Positions 42,501 to 54,896 of a stretch of 64,000 nt of DNA are shown here, piece after piece. A program made the position numbers and the translations under genes. This stretch comes from Paralvinella palmiformis (Eukaryota; Annelida; Polychaeta; Terebellida; Alvinellidae). Each line of letters starts with the position of its first letter. Within the stretch, counting starts at the first letter, position 1. Where the stretch lies: positions 1 to 64,000 of the forward strand of contig JAODUP010001156.1 in the NCBI GenBank assembly GCA_025642065.1, given 5' to 3'. The notes below the pieces were generated by a model, which searched no databases, was not told the DNA's origin, and saw only the letters and a list, made by a program, of their open reading frames with translations.

Positions 42501-45500
42501 ATGTCACGGATCTGCCTGGCTGCACGGTAGCGGATGGTGTTTGCTCCGGCTCGGCTGTGGACTTGACAACCTGCGGTGAAGTGGCGATGATAGATGGTAC
42601 GGGTGCCTCAGGTTTAATAGTGGCAGCAGAGGACTCGGTGCTGACATCTACGCACAAAACCTTGGCTGCTTGCTGAAAAGCTGCATCTCCACAGCGCTCC
42701 GTATCTACTACTCCTGTAAACGAATGTGAATGAAAACAGAACTGTTAGAACTACTCCACAAAAGAACTGCCAATGCTCAACACTACTCAAACTATCTGTA
42801 AGGCCATCGTTTTTTAAATACTTGTTTTACAAAACCGCCAACTGCAGCTGAAACTCGCTGCCAGGAAGTAAAATTGACGTTTATTCTTTTTATTATTATT
42901 TTCCTGCCAACCTGTCTTCAAATAATTTTTTTGACATTCAAAATAGATAGTTTTAACAAAAGCAAATGCATTCAAAATGTTAAGAAGAAAGATGCTTGAA
43001 ACATTGCTTATATAAATTTACAATGCACCTCCCCCATATATAATATTAAAACTCCAATAGCTACTAACCTAAAATAAACTCTATTAATTTAGGGGGGAGG
43101 TGGAGAGTTTTGACCACATTACACTTCTCAATGGTTTGATGTTAGTATACGCTACACAGCAATCGGGAAGAACTGCACGGTTTGATGTTAGTATACACTA
43201 CACAGCAATCGGGAAGAACTGCACGGTTTTATGTTAGTATATGCTACACGGCAATCGGGAAGAACTGCACGGTTTGATCTTAGTATACGCTACACAGCAA
43301 TCGGCAAGAACTGCACGGTTTGATCTTAGTATACGCTATACAGCAATCGGCAAGTACTTTTTTACAGGTCCCTCGATGTTTATTGTTCCTAATAAGGCAT
43401 TGATATCACGTGATTTGTGACTCAATTCAATGGCGTAAAGGTTATTTATATAAGCAAAGTGGCGGGACTGGAAGTTCAACCTCAGTGTGGGGCTTGTCTT
43501 GTTGAAATTCGGGGTAGAAAACCCTGGCTGCCAAACACACACAGTGCAGGGCGGATCGACAACATGTATATATATATATATATATATCAAATTTTGATAC
43601 AACCACTTTCAGTCGCTAATTGTTTTTTGTGGTGTATTGTTGCAAATTGCTTCAAAGTAAACACAAAACAATTATTCAGTGATAAATTATGTTCCAGCTT
43701 AAAACTGTTAAGTGTAATAAATAACAAATAGGGTTTTAATGTTGTGGTTGATTCTCCATGCCTGGTCGAACCTCCCCACTTCTCCTATATATTTTTGAAA
43801 CAACAACAAATCAAAGTACTATGAAATACTACCTATAGCACAATGGTTTTGCTTGCGGCATACACAAAAAATTGCTTTCTTCAGGCGTCACTCAACAAGT
43901 CACCCATTTTGTTTTCCTTGACCTGCACACTAAACGACCTCGTGGATTAGTATGTTGTTAAGTTGCACCCTCCACCTGTGGTATCCATGTGTTTCGGACA
44001 CCCCTCTCACCTTCTGAGATATTTTTCTTGGGAAGCCTGCATCGAATCGAGAAGTTTACAACCCGGAGTCATAAACTTCTGGATTCAACAGTCCGATTCA
44101 CACCAATTGCTGCATGGAAAGATCGGTTTTGGCGCAGATCGCACATGCAGAATCACGCTCTTACATTTAAATGTGTTCCATTTTTTGTCAGAGTTACATA
44201 ACTGATACATGGAATACTGGCAGTAAGCTTATTAAAATACACGGTTCAATTTGCAACCAACCAATCAATGACCGCGTAAGAATCCATTGGATAGATGGCG
44301 ACTCATGCCGGTGCTGACCGTGACATGTCTATTGTTTACTTTTCACTGAGGATTAAAGACAGAAAGAAAATAATAAAACTATTGGAGAGATTGTCAAATC
44401 CCAGCTAACGGAATGATATATGTTATACAAAACTTTGTCGTGTTTTTTTCGACCGACCCTATGTTTTCAGTTAATTACTTTTATTTTCCTGACCAACCGG
44501 CCCTAAATTTGCCATAAAACAAGTATTCAAAAAACAATGGCCTAATGGGAGAATAATCTGTGGCCAGGGTTGCAGCCGCATGCTAAAACCGCTTAAAACC
44601 ATAGTTAAAACTGCCCCAGCTAAAACATTCTCCTTTGTGCATATAATCATAAGAATAATTTTTTAAAACTGTTTCTAACACAGTTTAGACACCTTATGTG
44701 CAGGGTTAAAATTCAAGATTCTTGGCTAGGTAGAAAGCTGGAAGACTGTGGTTATCATATAATGACCATGGATTGAAGGAGGAATTAATTGATAGACTTA
44801 TATGTAATCTGTATTATTATTGTTCCTTGTTTAATCAGACATGTATATTTTCTCTGAGCTAAATAAAGTTTTGTTCTTGTTGGGGTGTAGACTGTGTTAT
44901 TTTGTCACCAGTTAGTGTGGTGGTTGGTTCACAAATCCCTCCTGAAAAGGCCTCTTATTGACCTCTTATTACCTAAGAAGCACTCTCAAAAGGTCCGATC
45001 AAAAATATATATCACCCCTGCAGCATTTGGCTCACTGGCCACACCTCTCCCCTTTCAGGGCCACTAAGATCGGATAAGAGCCACTAACTTTTGAAAGTTA
45101 GTGGCCCTGTGAGCCATATTATAACAAGTGTATCAAGCAGACCAGAACCAGTGAACCTCAACAACATGGTCCCGGGGCATCCTGTGCCCGGTCCTAAGCC
45201 CATCATCACGAACACCAGCCCCGATCAACCACAGAAACGTCCAGCTGCTCCACCACACTTTGGGCCTGCACCACCACCGGCCAAACATTAAGCTGATCTC
45301 AACAGCCATGTATTCCATACCCCAGCAAGTTTGTGTTTGGGTGTAATCTACCATTCAGTGTTGTGGAGCATCTCCTGTTCAATGCTATGCTGTCCAGTCT
45401 ACCAGAGATCCCATCAGCAACAAACAGCTAGACAAATGCCATGACGAGTATCAGACCGTCATGAAGCAGCAGCTGAACAACAAGACTGTCACCATACAGC

Positions 45501-47716
45501 AAGATGACTGGAGTATCATCCAGAATGATCTGGTCATCGCTACATCAGTGGTCAGCCAAGGTAGAGGCTTCTTTGTTGATGCTAAGGATACAGCCAGCAC
45601 CCACAAGACTGCTGAGGCACTTAAAACCATGTTTGAGGATGCCAAAGTGCATGCTGAAAGAACCTACGGCTGTGATGTACACTCCTTTGCCACTGACAAG
45701 GGCAGAAATAACCAAAAGATGAGGACAGAGTTGGAGAAAGAAGATGTCCTCAACCTGCAAGACCAAGATATAACACTATCCTCTATAATGAAATTAGTTT
45801 AATTGTAATTATGTGTAGGTGTGTCTGTAACCTATTCTCTAAATGCAAGCTATCATGGTCAAATGGAATCCTGGAGGTTTTAGCCAGTATTGGCCAGTTT
45901 AAACCATCAAAAGTGACTGAAATCTAGTTTTAATCATTTTAGCCACCATCTTGCCGAAAACAGGTTTTAGCCGACCAAAAATGCTACCCTGTCAGTGCCA
46001 ATTCAATGTGATGTACAGAACATATTATAATGACACATTTAGACAAGTTATACAACTAATTTGTCTAGAAGTGACTTTTACTAGATAAACAAAATATTAT
46101 AATAGCCAACTACTGCTGATGTCATGTCTTTTTTTTCCTTCAAGTGACACAATCCCGGTTTGCACCAGTTGTCTAAAAAAAGGTTTTCCAACATTTCCCT
46201 GGTGCAACTACAAAATTCACCAACAACAATCAGTATAATAACGTATTTAAGTAGGCATTTATATTGCCATATTCAGCCACGTAAGACAATCCAAAGTTTC
46301 CACCGGACAATAAAAATTAATGGTTCTAGACACCGATGCATCATATCACTTCTAAATTCAATCCTGTTTATCAACACATTTAGTTCAATGTGTCTGCCAC
46401 ACGTCGTATGTATCCGTTGTATGGCCTAGGAACACTGATCCAAGATACCTTGTGAGGTGGCTTCTTTATCTCTGCTGAAGAATAACAGAATGAAACCCAT
46501 TTACTCTTCTTTGACAGTCTTGTTCAGAGATTCACCAAGGTTTCTGACATAAGTCAATAGTGGTCTGATGTCACTCAGGGTTGGAGCAATTGTAATTGTG
46601 GTATTCTCAAGTAATCGATTACCTTGGTCCTGTAATCACCCCAACACCAATGTCACTGATCCTTCTTCCTTTGAAGTAAGGAGCCAGGCCAAAACATATC
46701 ATTTTGTTCCAGCTGCACTGGTTTCCTGTACGTTTCAGATCACAGTACAAGATCCAGTTTCTTACATTCAAAGTACTGAATGGAACAGCACCAGTGTATC
46801 TAAGCAAAATCTTGAACAATTTCAATGTTTGGAAGCACAACTCAGTAGATAACCTATCTTAGCAATCTCGTTGTAAGAGAACACACATTTTATGGTTCAA
46901 ATCTCTCTACCTTCTCAGTTCTGACCAATACAACATATGGATATAAAATGTTCTGAAGCTCCAGGAACATATTGTCTACAGCGAGTAGCTGTTGACCAAG
47001 AGAAATCATGGGTACATATAGGTTATCCACATTGCCCACATCATCGCTGTGATCAGACATAGTTAAACCATCATCCAAAGGATCCGTCTTACTCGGATCA
47101 ACAGTTTTCAACATATGACAGAAAATCATTAAAAACACATGACTGGCATCAATGACAGTCAATAGCAAATAACTTATAATTAACCAAAAAATCATTGATG
47201 ATCACTATCTTAAAAATAGTAATTTTTTTAAATAAACAAAATTCCATGATATTAAATACTCTTTTTACTGTCCAGTGAGAACACTGACAGTATTGTAATA
47301 AAAAAGATGACCAATTGATTGAGATGAATTGGGGGAAATAAATCTTTCTGAACATTAGCCCCCGGGCTTTGGAATACTGATCATGTTACCATCCCAAACT
47401 GGGATGTTCAGGACGTGGACAACATTCAGGTCACATCGAGCTTACCTTTATACATGAAGAATATCACGGCCCTAATGGCTTCAAACTCTAGTCCAAGATT
47501 ATCCATGTTCAGGACATCGCAGTCATCGCCCTGGCCGGCAAAAACTGTATCCAGAAACTTGCTGTAGGATACCAGTACCGCTTTGTGCGCCATGATGGCC
47601 TCCCCACCACAGGTGATGGTGACATCCAACATGCGCCGCTGTAGCAGCAGCTGGTAAATTCCGGAAGAGAGAACTCGACTATGACTCGAGCTCATCTCTT
47701 CCATCTGTGCTGCCAT
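34821..47716 (-). CDS. BTB/POZ, AT-hook, C2H2 zinc-finger transcription factor
   Basis: Five coding exons (47716-47446, 42713-41301, 41067-40981, 40304-40112, 36525-34821) with GT/AG junctions and matching phases give 1222 residues. The BTB domain is split over exons 1 and 2 (residues about 15-110). Exon 2 then gives a long lysine- and proline-rich linker with two AT-hooks (KVKRRPGRPPKSL and KRGRGRPRKYPP) and starts the zinc fingers. In total 12 C2H2 fingers run through exons 2 to 5, followed by an acidic, glutamine-rich tail of about 350 residues. Such proteins are nuclear, dimerise by BTB, bind DNA through fingers and AT-hooks and usually recruit corepressors. No vertebrate ZBTB match can be named with confidence. 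The start ATG lies in a good context and directly precedes the BTB domain. Confidence 0.9.
36621..36776 (+). mobile_element. SINE-type element with ATT-repeat tail
   Basis: Contains tcccttgggagttgagatgt, caggtctgagtcagggataa, agagcagcttctagctgaat and ends gcactatataaatatcac then (att)n. The same order occurs inverted at 54381-54553. The 3' end resembles the shared tail of CR1/L2-type LINEs and V-SINE-like elements. Confidence 0.75.
37440..37490 (-). mobile_element. Truncated SINE, 7625 family
   Basis: Retains the 3' part only: ttttacggccatttttgtgc and acaaggtaggcta on the plus strand, that is, the minus-strand tail of the family. Confidence 0.65.
40112..40304 (-). CDS. Exon 4: fingers 4 and 5
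   Basis: Encodes KCYLCEECGARFYSVKRLNS with HIRRRHG, then IPCQITDCDFTAGDKKTM with HLAEVHG. Finger 5 has four residues between cysteines (C-x4-C). Enters in phase 1 and leaves in phase 2. Confidence 0.88.
40981..41067 (-). CDS. Exon 3: finger 3
   Basis: An 87-base exon encoding GERPFSCPICSRGFSTRKNM and ARHKEIHQR, one complete C2H2 finger with canonical linker. Phase 1-1. Confidence 0.9.
41301..42713 (-). CDS. Exon 2: BTB end, AT-hooks, fingers 1 and 2
   Basis: Begins VVDTERCGDAAFQQAAKVLC, completing the last BTB helices, then a low-complexity linker. AT-hook cores are RRPGRPPK and RGRGRPRK. Fingers: CLLCDWQRESSRSLTVHLRIH (linker HLGEKPF) and CDICNKAFRTTDKL with HVRTHTG. The 1413-base exon leaves in phase 1 within the TGERP finger linker, which completes in exon 3. 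Confidence 0.9.
43133..43358. repeat. 46-base minisatellite, about 5 copies
   Basis: Units run ggtttgatgttagtatacgc then tacacagcaatcgggaagaa and ctgcac. Five copies differ by a few substitutions. Confidence 0.93.
44565..45991 (+). mobile_element. Second hAT-type element with transposase fragment
   Basis: Ends are cagggttgca at the left and the inverted tgctaccctg at the right, in the hAT style. Flanking 8-mers tctgtggc (44557-44564) and tcagtgcc (45992-45999) differ at two positions and may be an aged target duplication. Inside are transposase remnants at 45091-45802. The 1.4 kb length shows that part of the gene is gone. Confidence 0.7.
45091..45802 (+). pseudogene. hAT transposase fragment (DUF659-like)
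   Basis: The frame 45461-45802 encodes VTIQQDDWSIIQNDLVIAT, GRGFFVDAKDTASTHKTAEA and YGCDVHSFATDKGRNNQKMR. The D.WS...n..i.a pattern followed by TDKG.NN is typical of hAT transposases of the DUF659 type. The C-terminal half is missing. A proline-rich N-terminal frame (45091-45291) precedes it in a different phase. Confidence 0.75.
46576..46647. mobile_element. Deleted copy of the gtaatcg hAT family
   Basis: Starts cagggttggagcaattgtaa and contains gtggtattctcaagtaatcg and ttaccttgg, matching both ends of the element at 20152-20618 with the centre missing. Confidence 0.75.
46648..46890 (+). mobile_element. LINE reverse-transcriptase C-terminal scrap
   Basis: One frame reads LHWFPVRFRSQYKIQFLTFK then VLNGTAPVYLSKIL, close to the LHWLPV..RI.FKI..LTYK.LNG.AP.YL stretch that ends the reverse transcriptase of CR1/L2/RTE-like elements. 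Short and frameshifted. Confidence 0.7.
47446..47716 (-). CDS. Exon 1: start and first part of BTB domain
   Basis: Starts MAAQMEEMSSSHSRVLSSGI and continues QRRMLDVTITCGGEAIMAHK and YSKFLDTVFAGQGDD, the D.t....f.aHk.vL...S..F pattern of BTB. Ends at FFMYKG with donor gtaagc in phase 1. A splice acceptor (ttctag) lies about 14 bases upstream of the ATG, so a 5' UTR exon exists further up. Confidence 0.9.
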
Positions 47717-50282
47717 CACGCAGCCTTACCTAGAAGAAAATGCTTCATTTAGATCAATTGTTATACTCTCTAGGTTGTATCTAAACTACAGCTCTTGTGT
47801 AAGGGTTATTATTTGATTTACTACTCGTAAGTCAAAACGTACACATAAATAGTTCTAAACATTTGATCAAACCAACTACTGGTCTCACCTGGGACGTATG
47901 ATGGATGGGTCAAGGGATAAATCTAACATTTATATTACGCTTTTACGCGAACAATTACAATGAAAACCCATGAGTCATAAGGACCTACATTTTCCAATGA
48001 AAGAAATTTCTCCTTAACAAGATAAAGTCAAAAATCCCCACCTTAACAAAACAAAAATTACCCCACAAATGCCTTCTTAAATTCAAGAAATAAAACAGGA
48101 ACTGCACTCATGCCACTGCTAACCACACAACAGTAGCCTAAAGGGCACCTCCAGTGGTTAAATAGTACAGACAATTATAATCTGTTATATTAGTTATGTA
48201 CAAATTGCCATAACAAGGATTTGCTATATTGCCTTCTTCAGGGCAAATGTTTCTTGACTGCGTACATTATGAATAGTAACTGAACCGACTTTACTATCAC
48301 TGCCACTTCGATTGATATTTGGATAGTCTGCTTTCTCAGCTTCATAAAGATACCCCTCAATCCCTACATGCATATCATTTGATCCCATTATTACCAATAC
48401 TAAACAAATGTATAGACTGCAGTTAACAGGTTAAGCTTGGATAGAATGTGAACAGATGGCTTCCTGGATCACCATAATCTACATGCTGACATCACATCAT
48501 GATGGTCATTTACAGAACTCATAACAGCAACCGCTAATAAATATTTACACCTACTGTGAACTACGGAGGTATTTCATTGAGATAATAAATGTCATAATAT
48601 GAATATTTTATCACAAGAAAAACATTAATAATAGTTTTGGGGAACACTGGAGGTACTGTTCAATATACTGTAAGTCCCAGCGAAAATGGTCATATAAAAT
48701 GTAGGAAAACTAGGAGCTACCAACTCCAAAAATAGGACACAATGTGGACAAAAAAAATATTACACGTTTTCTTATGTACAGCTACAGTATCTGCTTTCAT
48801 GAACATGTCTGAAAGTATGTGAACATTGAGGCAACATGGGAGCTGACACATAATTATTACATTTAAATGTACTCATGCACACACACACGAATATATTGAA
48901 GTTCCTCACTAATAAACATGTACTTGATTTGATTGACATATATGTTAAATTGATGGATCAACATTTTATAATGGATCGAGAATTAGAAGATGGTGAAAAG
49001 CAGGAGATCTAACCCAAAAGTAGGTCTGATACCTATGTGTTTAATAATTATCTCAAATATTGAAATAAGAGGCTTCCACTTTCAGCTATAAACAACACCA
49101 AGGCCATCATTTTCATAGACAGAAAATTACCAATACCAGACTCTACTCTCCAAGTGTTGAACTAGGTGTCCTCCTCCAAGATAATTTCCGGATGATGTGA
49201 TGAGCTGACATTTGTCAATAGAAATTAAACTGGACCGATTTATATTTAGTAAGGAAAATGTTAGTTTTTAATAAAAATGTCTACCACCCATCTTAATTCA
49301 TTTGTCACCGATTATAATTTGTTGCTGGCCATCAATATAGATCTCTGGCGGAGTTGTTTGATTTAAATCATGCATTTCAATTATTATTTTTTAAAGAATA
49401 ATGCATTTATTTTACTGATTATTTTCTAAATATATGTTTGTCAATTAACTTGCAGCACAAAAAATTAAATGTTAAATAAAATCAATTGTTGGTGGTTATC
49501 ACAGCCAAGGAATTATTATTTTTCAGGACATTTCCAGGACAAAATTACCATTTTTCAGAACAAAGTATAAAAGATTTAAAGGTAATAAATCAAGATATGT
49601 GTGAAAAGCATATAATTATTTTTCAAAGTTTGATAGATTATTGACATTTTTATGGAACAGCCTGCTCCTAACCCCTTCTAGCTGTTTGATCCATCCACTT
49701 TTGTTTAAATTTGAACTAACACAGGATATCAAAATTGTGCTAGTATACTTTTTCTTCTACAATTGAAGTTTTCTTCTACAGACATAATATTTTTTCCAGG
49801 ACAATCTTCTACAGATATAATATTTTTTCCAGGACAATTCCTGATTTTGTCAAATTCAAGGACATTTCCAGGACCTGGAATATGAATTTGTCTGGATCAC
49901 TTCTAAAAGCCTGGTATTTAGCATATTCAAACTGATCCAAGAGTATTTCTTATCAAATCTGGTCTGACATCTAAAGTCATCTAACAGTCAATTATAATTA
50001 ATGAACTTTGGCAAACAAATTTCCAACTGTTTACAGAAGCGTCAATCATCTGCTCACACTTTCACAGTACATAATTAAACACTGTTTTAGCTGATTACAA
50101 TATAAACAAATTACGGCTGCCTAAAAATAACGTTACTACTACACATCAAAATAGTAAATTAGCTTTAACCAATAACATAAGCTGATTGCATGATATAAAA
50201 GAAAAGCCAATTAAAGACTAGGCAGCATGATTAATATTAGAATACATCAAACCATTACCAATTTGAACCATTTCTATCTTGG

Positions 50283-50360
50283 ATGATGATGATTGATTGA
50301 TGTTTTACGGCCACTTTTGTATACAAGGTAGGCTAAATGGGCTGAGCGACCTACAAAGGT
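50283..50360 (-). mobile_element. Truncated SINE, 7625 family
   Basis: Flanked by catttctatcttgg (50269-50282) and catttctatctagg (50361-50374), a clear target duplication. It has the (atc)n tail, ttttacggccacttttgt and aggtaggctaaatgggc on the plus strand, so the element reads on the minus strand and is 5' truncated. Confidence 0.85.
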
Positions 50361-51764
50361 CATTTCTATCTAGGACTGTAAGGATTTACTGCCATTAAAC
50401 TGAATAAGTCATATTACGGGCAATCTGTAAACCATGGTTTTAATAAGAACCTCTCTTAAGAGCCTACCAGGATGTAAAATAAGAACTCACCTGCTGTGCG
50501 AGGCAGGTAGAAATCTTATTTACGATGCAAAGTCAGGCGAGTTTATAAACAATGAACTATTATTGACAATTGGTAGACAAAAGTAAATATTGACTTGTGC
50601 CAGTTTAAATGTATAAAAATAAGTTTTTGGTTATGTAGCAAAAGTTGCTGGGACTTCCAGTAATAATGTGAGCCAGGATGACGAGTCTTATAAGATATCT
50701 GATGAAAATAAAAAAATTATAACTTTCATGTGGAGGACTCGGTGAATGATTTATTTTAGCCTTAATACAGAGCACATGTACATGAGCTATAGTGCCTGGC
50801 TTTTCAATATATTAAAGGAATAGTTCACCTTCATTAATCTACTATATAACATAGGCAAAAGCCCGTTTCCCAGTGGAATCAGATGATTAGATGAACTGGC
50901 CAATATATAATTATAAGTAACTCTTGGATTTGAATCCCATCTTGAGCGTAGGCAGATTAGCCTAGCCGCCTGATCTTATGCAAGTAACAATTATGGGCTA
51001 TATGGTTACCATCGTTAAATTCTGTTTACAATTGAGACATGGGAGCACCTTAATAATAACTAGCCATGGCATATACAGTGCTTTACTAAAGTTTAGTAGA
51101 AAACATAGAGGCTTTTATAATTGTACACAGACTAACACTGTTTTAAGAGACTACATTCAGATACTGTTAGCTATTTATCTTACTGGTTTGAAATGCTAGC
51201 ATATGGATATTTACATTATTTACCGCAGGAGAGTTCGTCATTTATTACTACATCTAGCAATCAGTGCCGGGTTTTCAGTATATTTAATATTAGTATATTT
51301 AATATTAGTATTTTTAATACATTTTCCAACTGGGATAGCTTTCAAGTTTGCCAGTAAAATTAAATATATACTATAATTATATATCTATTCTAGCCATTAT
51401 TCATTTTAACATTTACTGCATTAGTGCTAGACCTTTAACTAGAAAGTCTAAGTATGGCAAAATAGCAACACTCTACTTTCTATTTTCACATTTCTGTTCA
51501 TCAAGTACATTAATACAACAATTTGAACCGTAATAGACCTTAGATAATCATGAATACAGACAGATGTCTAGAGTATTTCACTATTTGAATGGATTATCAC
51601 AATTACTATTTACTGTTCGGTAATTATCAAAAAGTCATGGTTATGGTTATACAGTACAAAACACTATACCCAGAACTCAATATTTACATCTAATACCATT
51701 TACACAACGACGTCATCACATAATGAAGCTCAATACAACAAACGCTAATTTCATAAATCGAAGA

Positions 51765-51885
51765 GTGTAAACTGCGGGAAAATGGCGCCTGCCCGCGCTT
51801 GACCCATTTTGGAGAGAGAATGACCCGTTCCCAAAACGGACTCGTTCTCATGTTAAGCGATCGAATTATCGGTTGTCATACCTGG
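51765..51885. promoter_or_regulatory. Candidate GC-rich promoter
   Basis: In an otherwise AT-rich region this stretch has gcgggaaaatggcgcctgcc, combining an E2F-like gcgggaaa and a YY1-like aaaatggcg, plus an inverted repeat cccgttcccaaaacggactc. A splice donor on the minus strand (ccag then gtatgac, near 51881-51886) could belong to a 5' UTR exon of the BTB gene. Another candidate UTR donor (cagcag then gtgagtt) lies at 50485-50495. Neither is proven. Confidence 0.3.
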
Positions 51886-52394
51886 AAATTAATCCAGAAC
51901 ACACGAGATATGAAGTGTACTACATCTGGTGGGTCTAATCCCACTTATAATTCGTAAATTAGCGATTATTCTCCGACCGACTGCAGTAACAAAGCGACAA
52001 GCCAACCGGAAATGGCTTTCTAATCGTTTAGAAGAGTTCAGAACACGAACTCGAAAAGCCGAAGATGATATATGCAAGACATGTAATGATTCTTTGTCAT
52101 TTTTCTGTGTTGTTGGTCGCATTTACCACTACGTAATCAGCCAGACAACGTCATTATGTCGATTAAATAGTAATGACCACAAGAATAACTATCATTTATT
52201 AGCCCATTCACCAAAAAATCCCATTTTTAAATACAAATCATAATGATAATCATAACGGTCCTCTTGATAGTATCAGAGAGCTTAAATATAAAGTCTTTGA
52301 TAGTATCAAGACTCAAACTTTATTATTTTATAGACGTCTATAGATAAAAACCAGTTATCCACAAGATTAGATTAATTTATGGCCGTCCATCAAT

Positions 52395-52433
<39 letters not shown>

Positions 52434-54380
52434 GGCCATAGGCATGGGAATTTGATATTAATGATTTAACTTTGCTCCTAGCATTATATATAATTATTAT
52501 GTTTCTCACATATGAAAGTTTGATAGTTGTCACCAGCGAAGTTCCAGAGAAAACAAATTAAATTAATAAAATGAAAGAAACATTGTGAAGTAATTAATAC
52601 ACAGATGCATGGACACACACATACTGTCCTTGCCAAACTAATACAGTACTGTATTAGTTTGTTTTCATAAGAAGTATATAACACACCATTCCATTGTATA
52701 CATAATTATAATGTATACTATATAGTGTGGTCCCTATTTATTGAAACTATAATTAATCTAGCTCCTATCACCATTCACAGGGATGGAAATATGGAGGGTT
52801 GTAAATATCTTGTAAGTGTAGCTTGCCAGTTCTTTTTCCACTTTCAGAGAATCTTTAGTTTTATTTCAACAAAGCAACTCCACAGCTGTTGTATCATTTG
52901 AAGTGAAGGCCTCTTTTAGGGCATGGTTACAGATGTTAGTGATGGACTTAAGTGTCACTTTGTTTTAGGCTTTGACAGCGAGAGAGAACACATGTTTCAC
53001 TTTAGTTCGCTTCACGAATTCAAAATGAGTATATATACAGCAATATAGCTTTTGAAATTTGATATGGTAATGATGAAAACATAGAGGCTTTTATATGGAA
53101 ATATTTTCTCTAGATGTTATTAATTAAGCACAAATAATAGCTGTGAAATGGGAAAAAACCCATATAGGAATTAATTTATGGGCAGAGCCATATAGGATGG
53201 ACGGTGGTGAATGCTATGGGCACTTGAACGGTTGAAACTGTCTTCAAGAACATGCTTTTATTCTGATATTCTAGCATACATACTCAATTATTCCAAAACT
53301 TCATGATTAGTGACTATACTAATTGGTAAAATTTCTTTAATATTTAAGTATGGTCTAGTATGATATAGATGGTTTTACCTGTTATGTTTAGGTGCACATA
53401 CACAAAAGCACAATGGTCATCTTAGAACAGTTCAACAGAACTGTTTATTCTCAAGATACACAGACTGATGTGGACACTCATGGCAGTCAGCCACTACAAC
53501 TCATGATTGTTTATAAGTAGCATACATTACATTACCCTTAATTGATAATTACAAAAAATAAACATCTTCGATACAAATATTCAGGGGCCAACCACCACAG
53601 CGTTATATCTGCTTCCACATTACAATAAACCACATTATAATGGGGCCAGACTATATATTTGTAACACAGGCCCGGGCATATTAACTGATATTTACATTCT
53701 GATAAAAACATCCAATTTTTTTCTAGTTCTTTATAATAATAATAAATATAGTAGAACATGGTATATGCAATGAGGATTGTTCACCTGCCCAGTTGTGTTA
53801 GACATGTTTATATGGCACTAGTGACAAATAACTGTTGTATAAATAAACACTATTGGGAATTTATTCAAGGAAATGTTAATATTTAAAAGCTGTTATTCCT
53901 GACACAAGCAGTTAAGTATGAAAATAATAGAATTACTTACTATAAATGCAACTTGTGCATGATTTCATTGTTAATAATTTCCCATATTTTATGTTTCGAT
54001 CTTGCACTCATCCCCTTCAACAAACATGCACTGGCTTGAAATATATTAAATAAATGGACCATAAAATATGGGAAATTATTCTTAACTCAAGCAGGCGATG
54101 TACCAGTGGTATGTGAGTAACTGTTGGCAATTAGTTTAGCAAGTGAGATGTACAAGAAATGGGTCATGTTTTAGACAGCAAATTCTGGCTTTGGCAGATC
54201 ATATTGATAATTCTGATGGTCATTTGTTTTCTAGTCTTTTTAAACAAAGTAGTTTTATTGTGATAATCAACTGGTAAAATATGACATTGTGTTTATGTTT
54301 ATAGGCATGTTACATTTCAGATATAAAAGTACCATAATGATTGTAATGTAAAATGTTGTGCCAAAATGCCTCAGTCTCAT

Positions 54381-54553
54381 ATAATATTAATAATGATAAC
54401 ATGTGATATTTATGTAGCACCCTATTCAGCTAGAAGCTGCTCTAAGGTGCTTTACAATATTATTTACAATATTATTATCCCTGACTCAGACCTGTTTCCA
54501 CCCAGCACACATCTCAACTCCCAGGGGAGCATACAACACATGCTGCCATTATA
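54381..54553 (-). mobile_element. SINE-type element, inverted relative of 36621-36776
   Basis: Contains accctattcagctagaagct, tgctctaaggtgctttacaa, tccctgactcagacctgttt and catctcaactcccaggggag, the reverse complement of the element at 36621 in the same order. Confidence 0.78.
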
Positions 54554-54896
54554 GGCATTATGTTTACCTAAGATTGTTTATATATAGCAGTCATATATTG
54601 TAGCATGCATAAGATAACAATTGTATACAGCCGATTAGTATGATCTTCCAGTTTTGATAGCACCTACCGTAGCTGATATAGTTTACATAATTATGCCTTT
54701 GATCATGACCATCTTCTGTTAGAGACTTTTACGGCATCTGAGGTGATGTACTTGATTTAAATTCAATACAGATTCGTCTTCAGCTGATTTGATCATAATG
54801 TTACCAATATCCTTGACCCATTACTGTACTGAACCCGACGAGAAGTCGAACTTTTATAATATAAAACAATCTTAATAATCTATTGTTCATACTGCT

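Larger units (their letters stand above)
42714..47445. other. 4.7 kb intron inside the BTB domain
   Basis: Holds a 46-base minisatellite (43133-43358), a hAT element (44565-45991), a hAT remnant (46576-46647) and a LINE scrap (46648-46890). A reading frame at 46890-47195 was considered as exon and rejected. Confidence 0.6.

Noticed and set aside
46890..47195. Frame with GQQLLAVDNMFLELQNIL as a possible BTB exon
   Set aside because: No acceptor gives the required phase 1, and exons at 47446 and 42713 join directly in phase and complete the BTB helices.
51929..52243. 104-codon plus-strand frame near the GC-rich island
   Set aside because: No family features and the opposite strand is also open; kept only as possible UTR.
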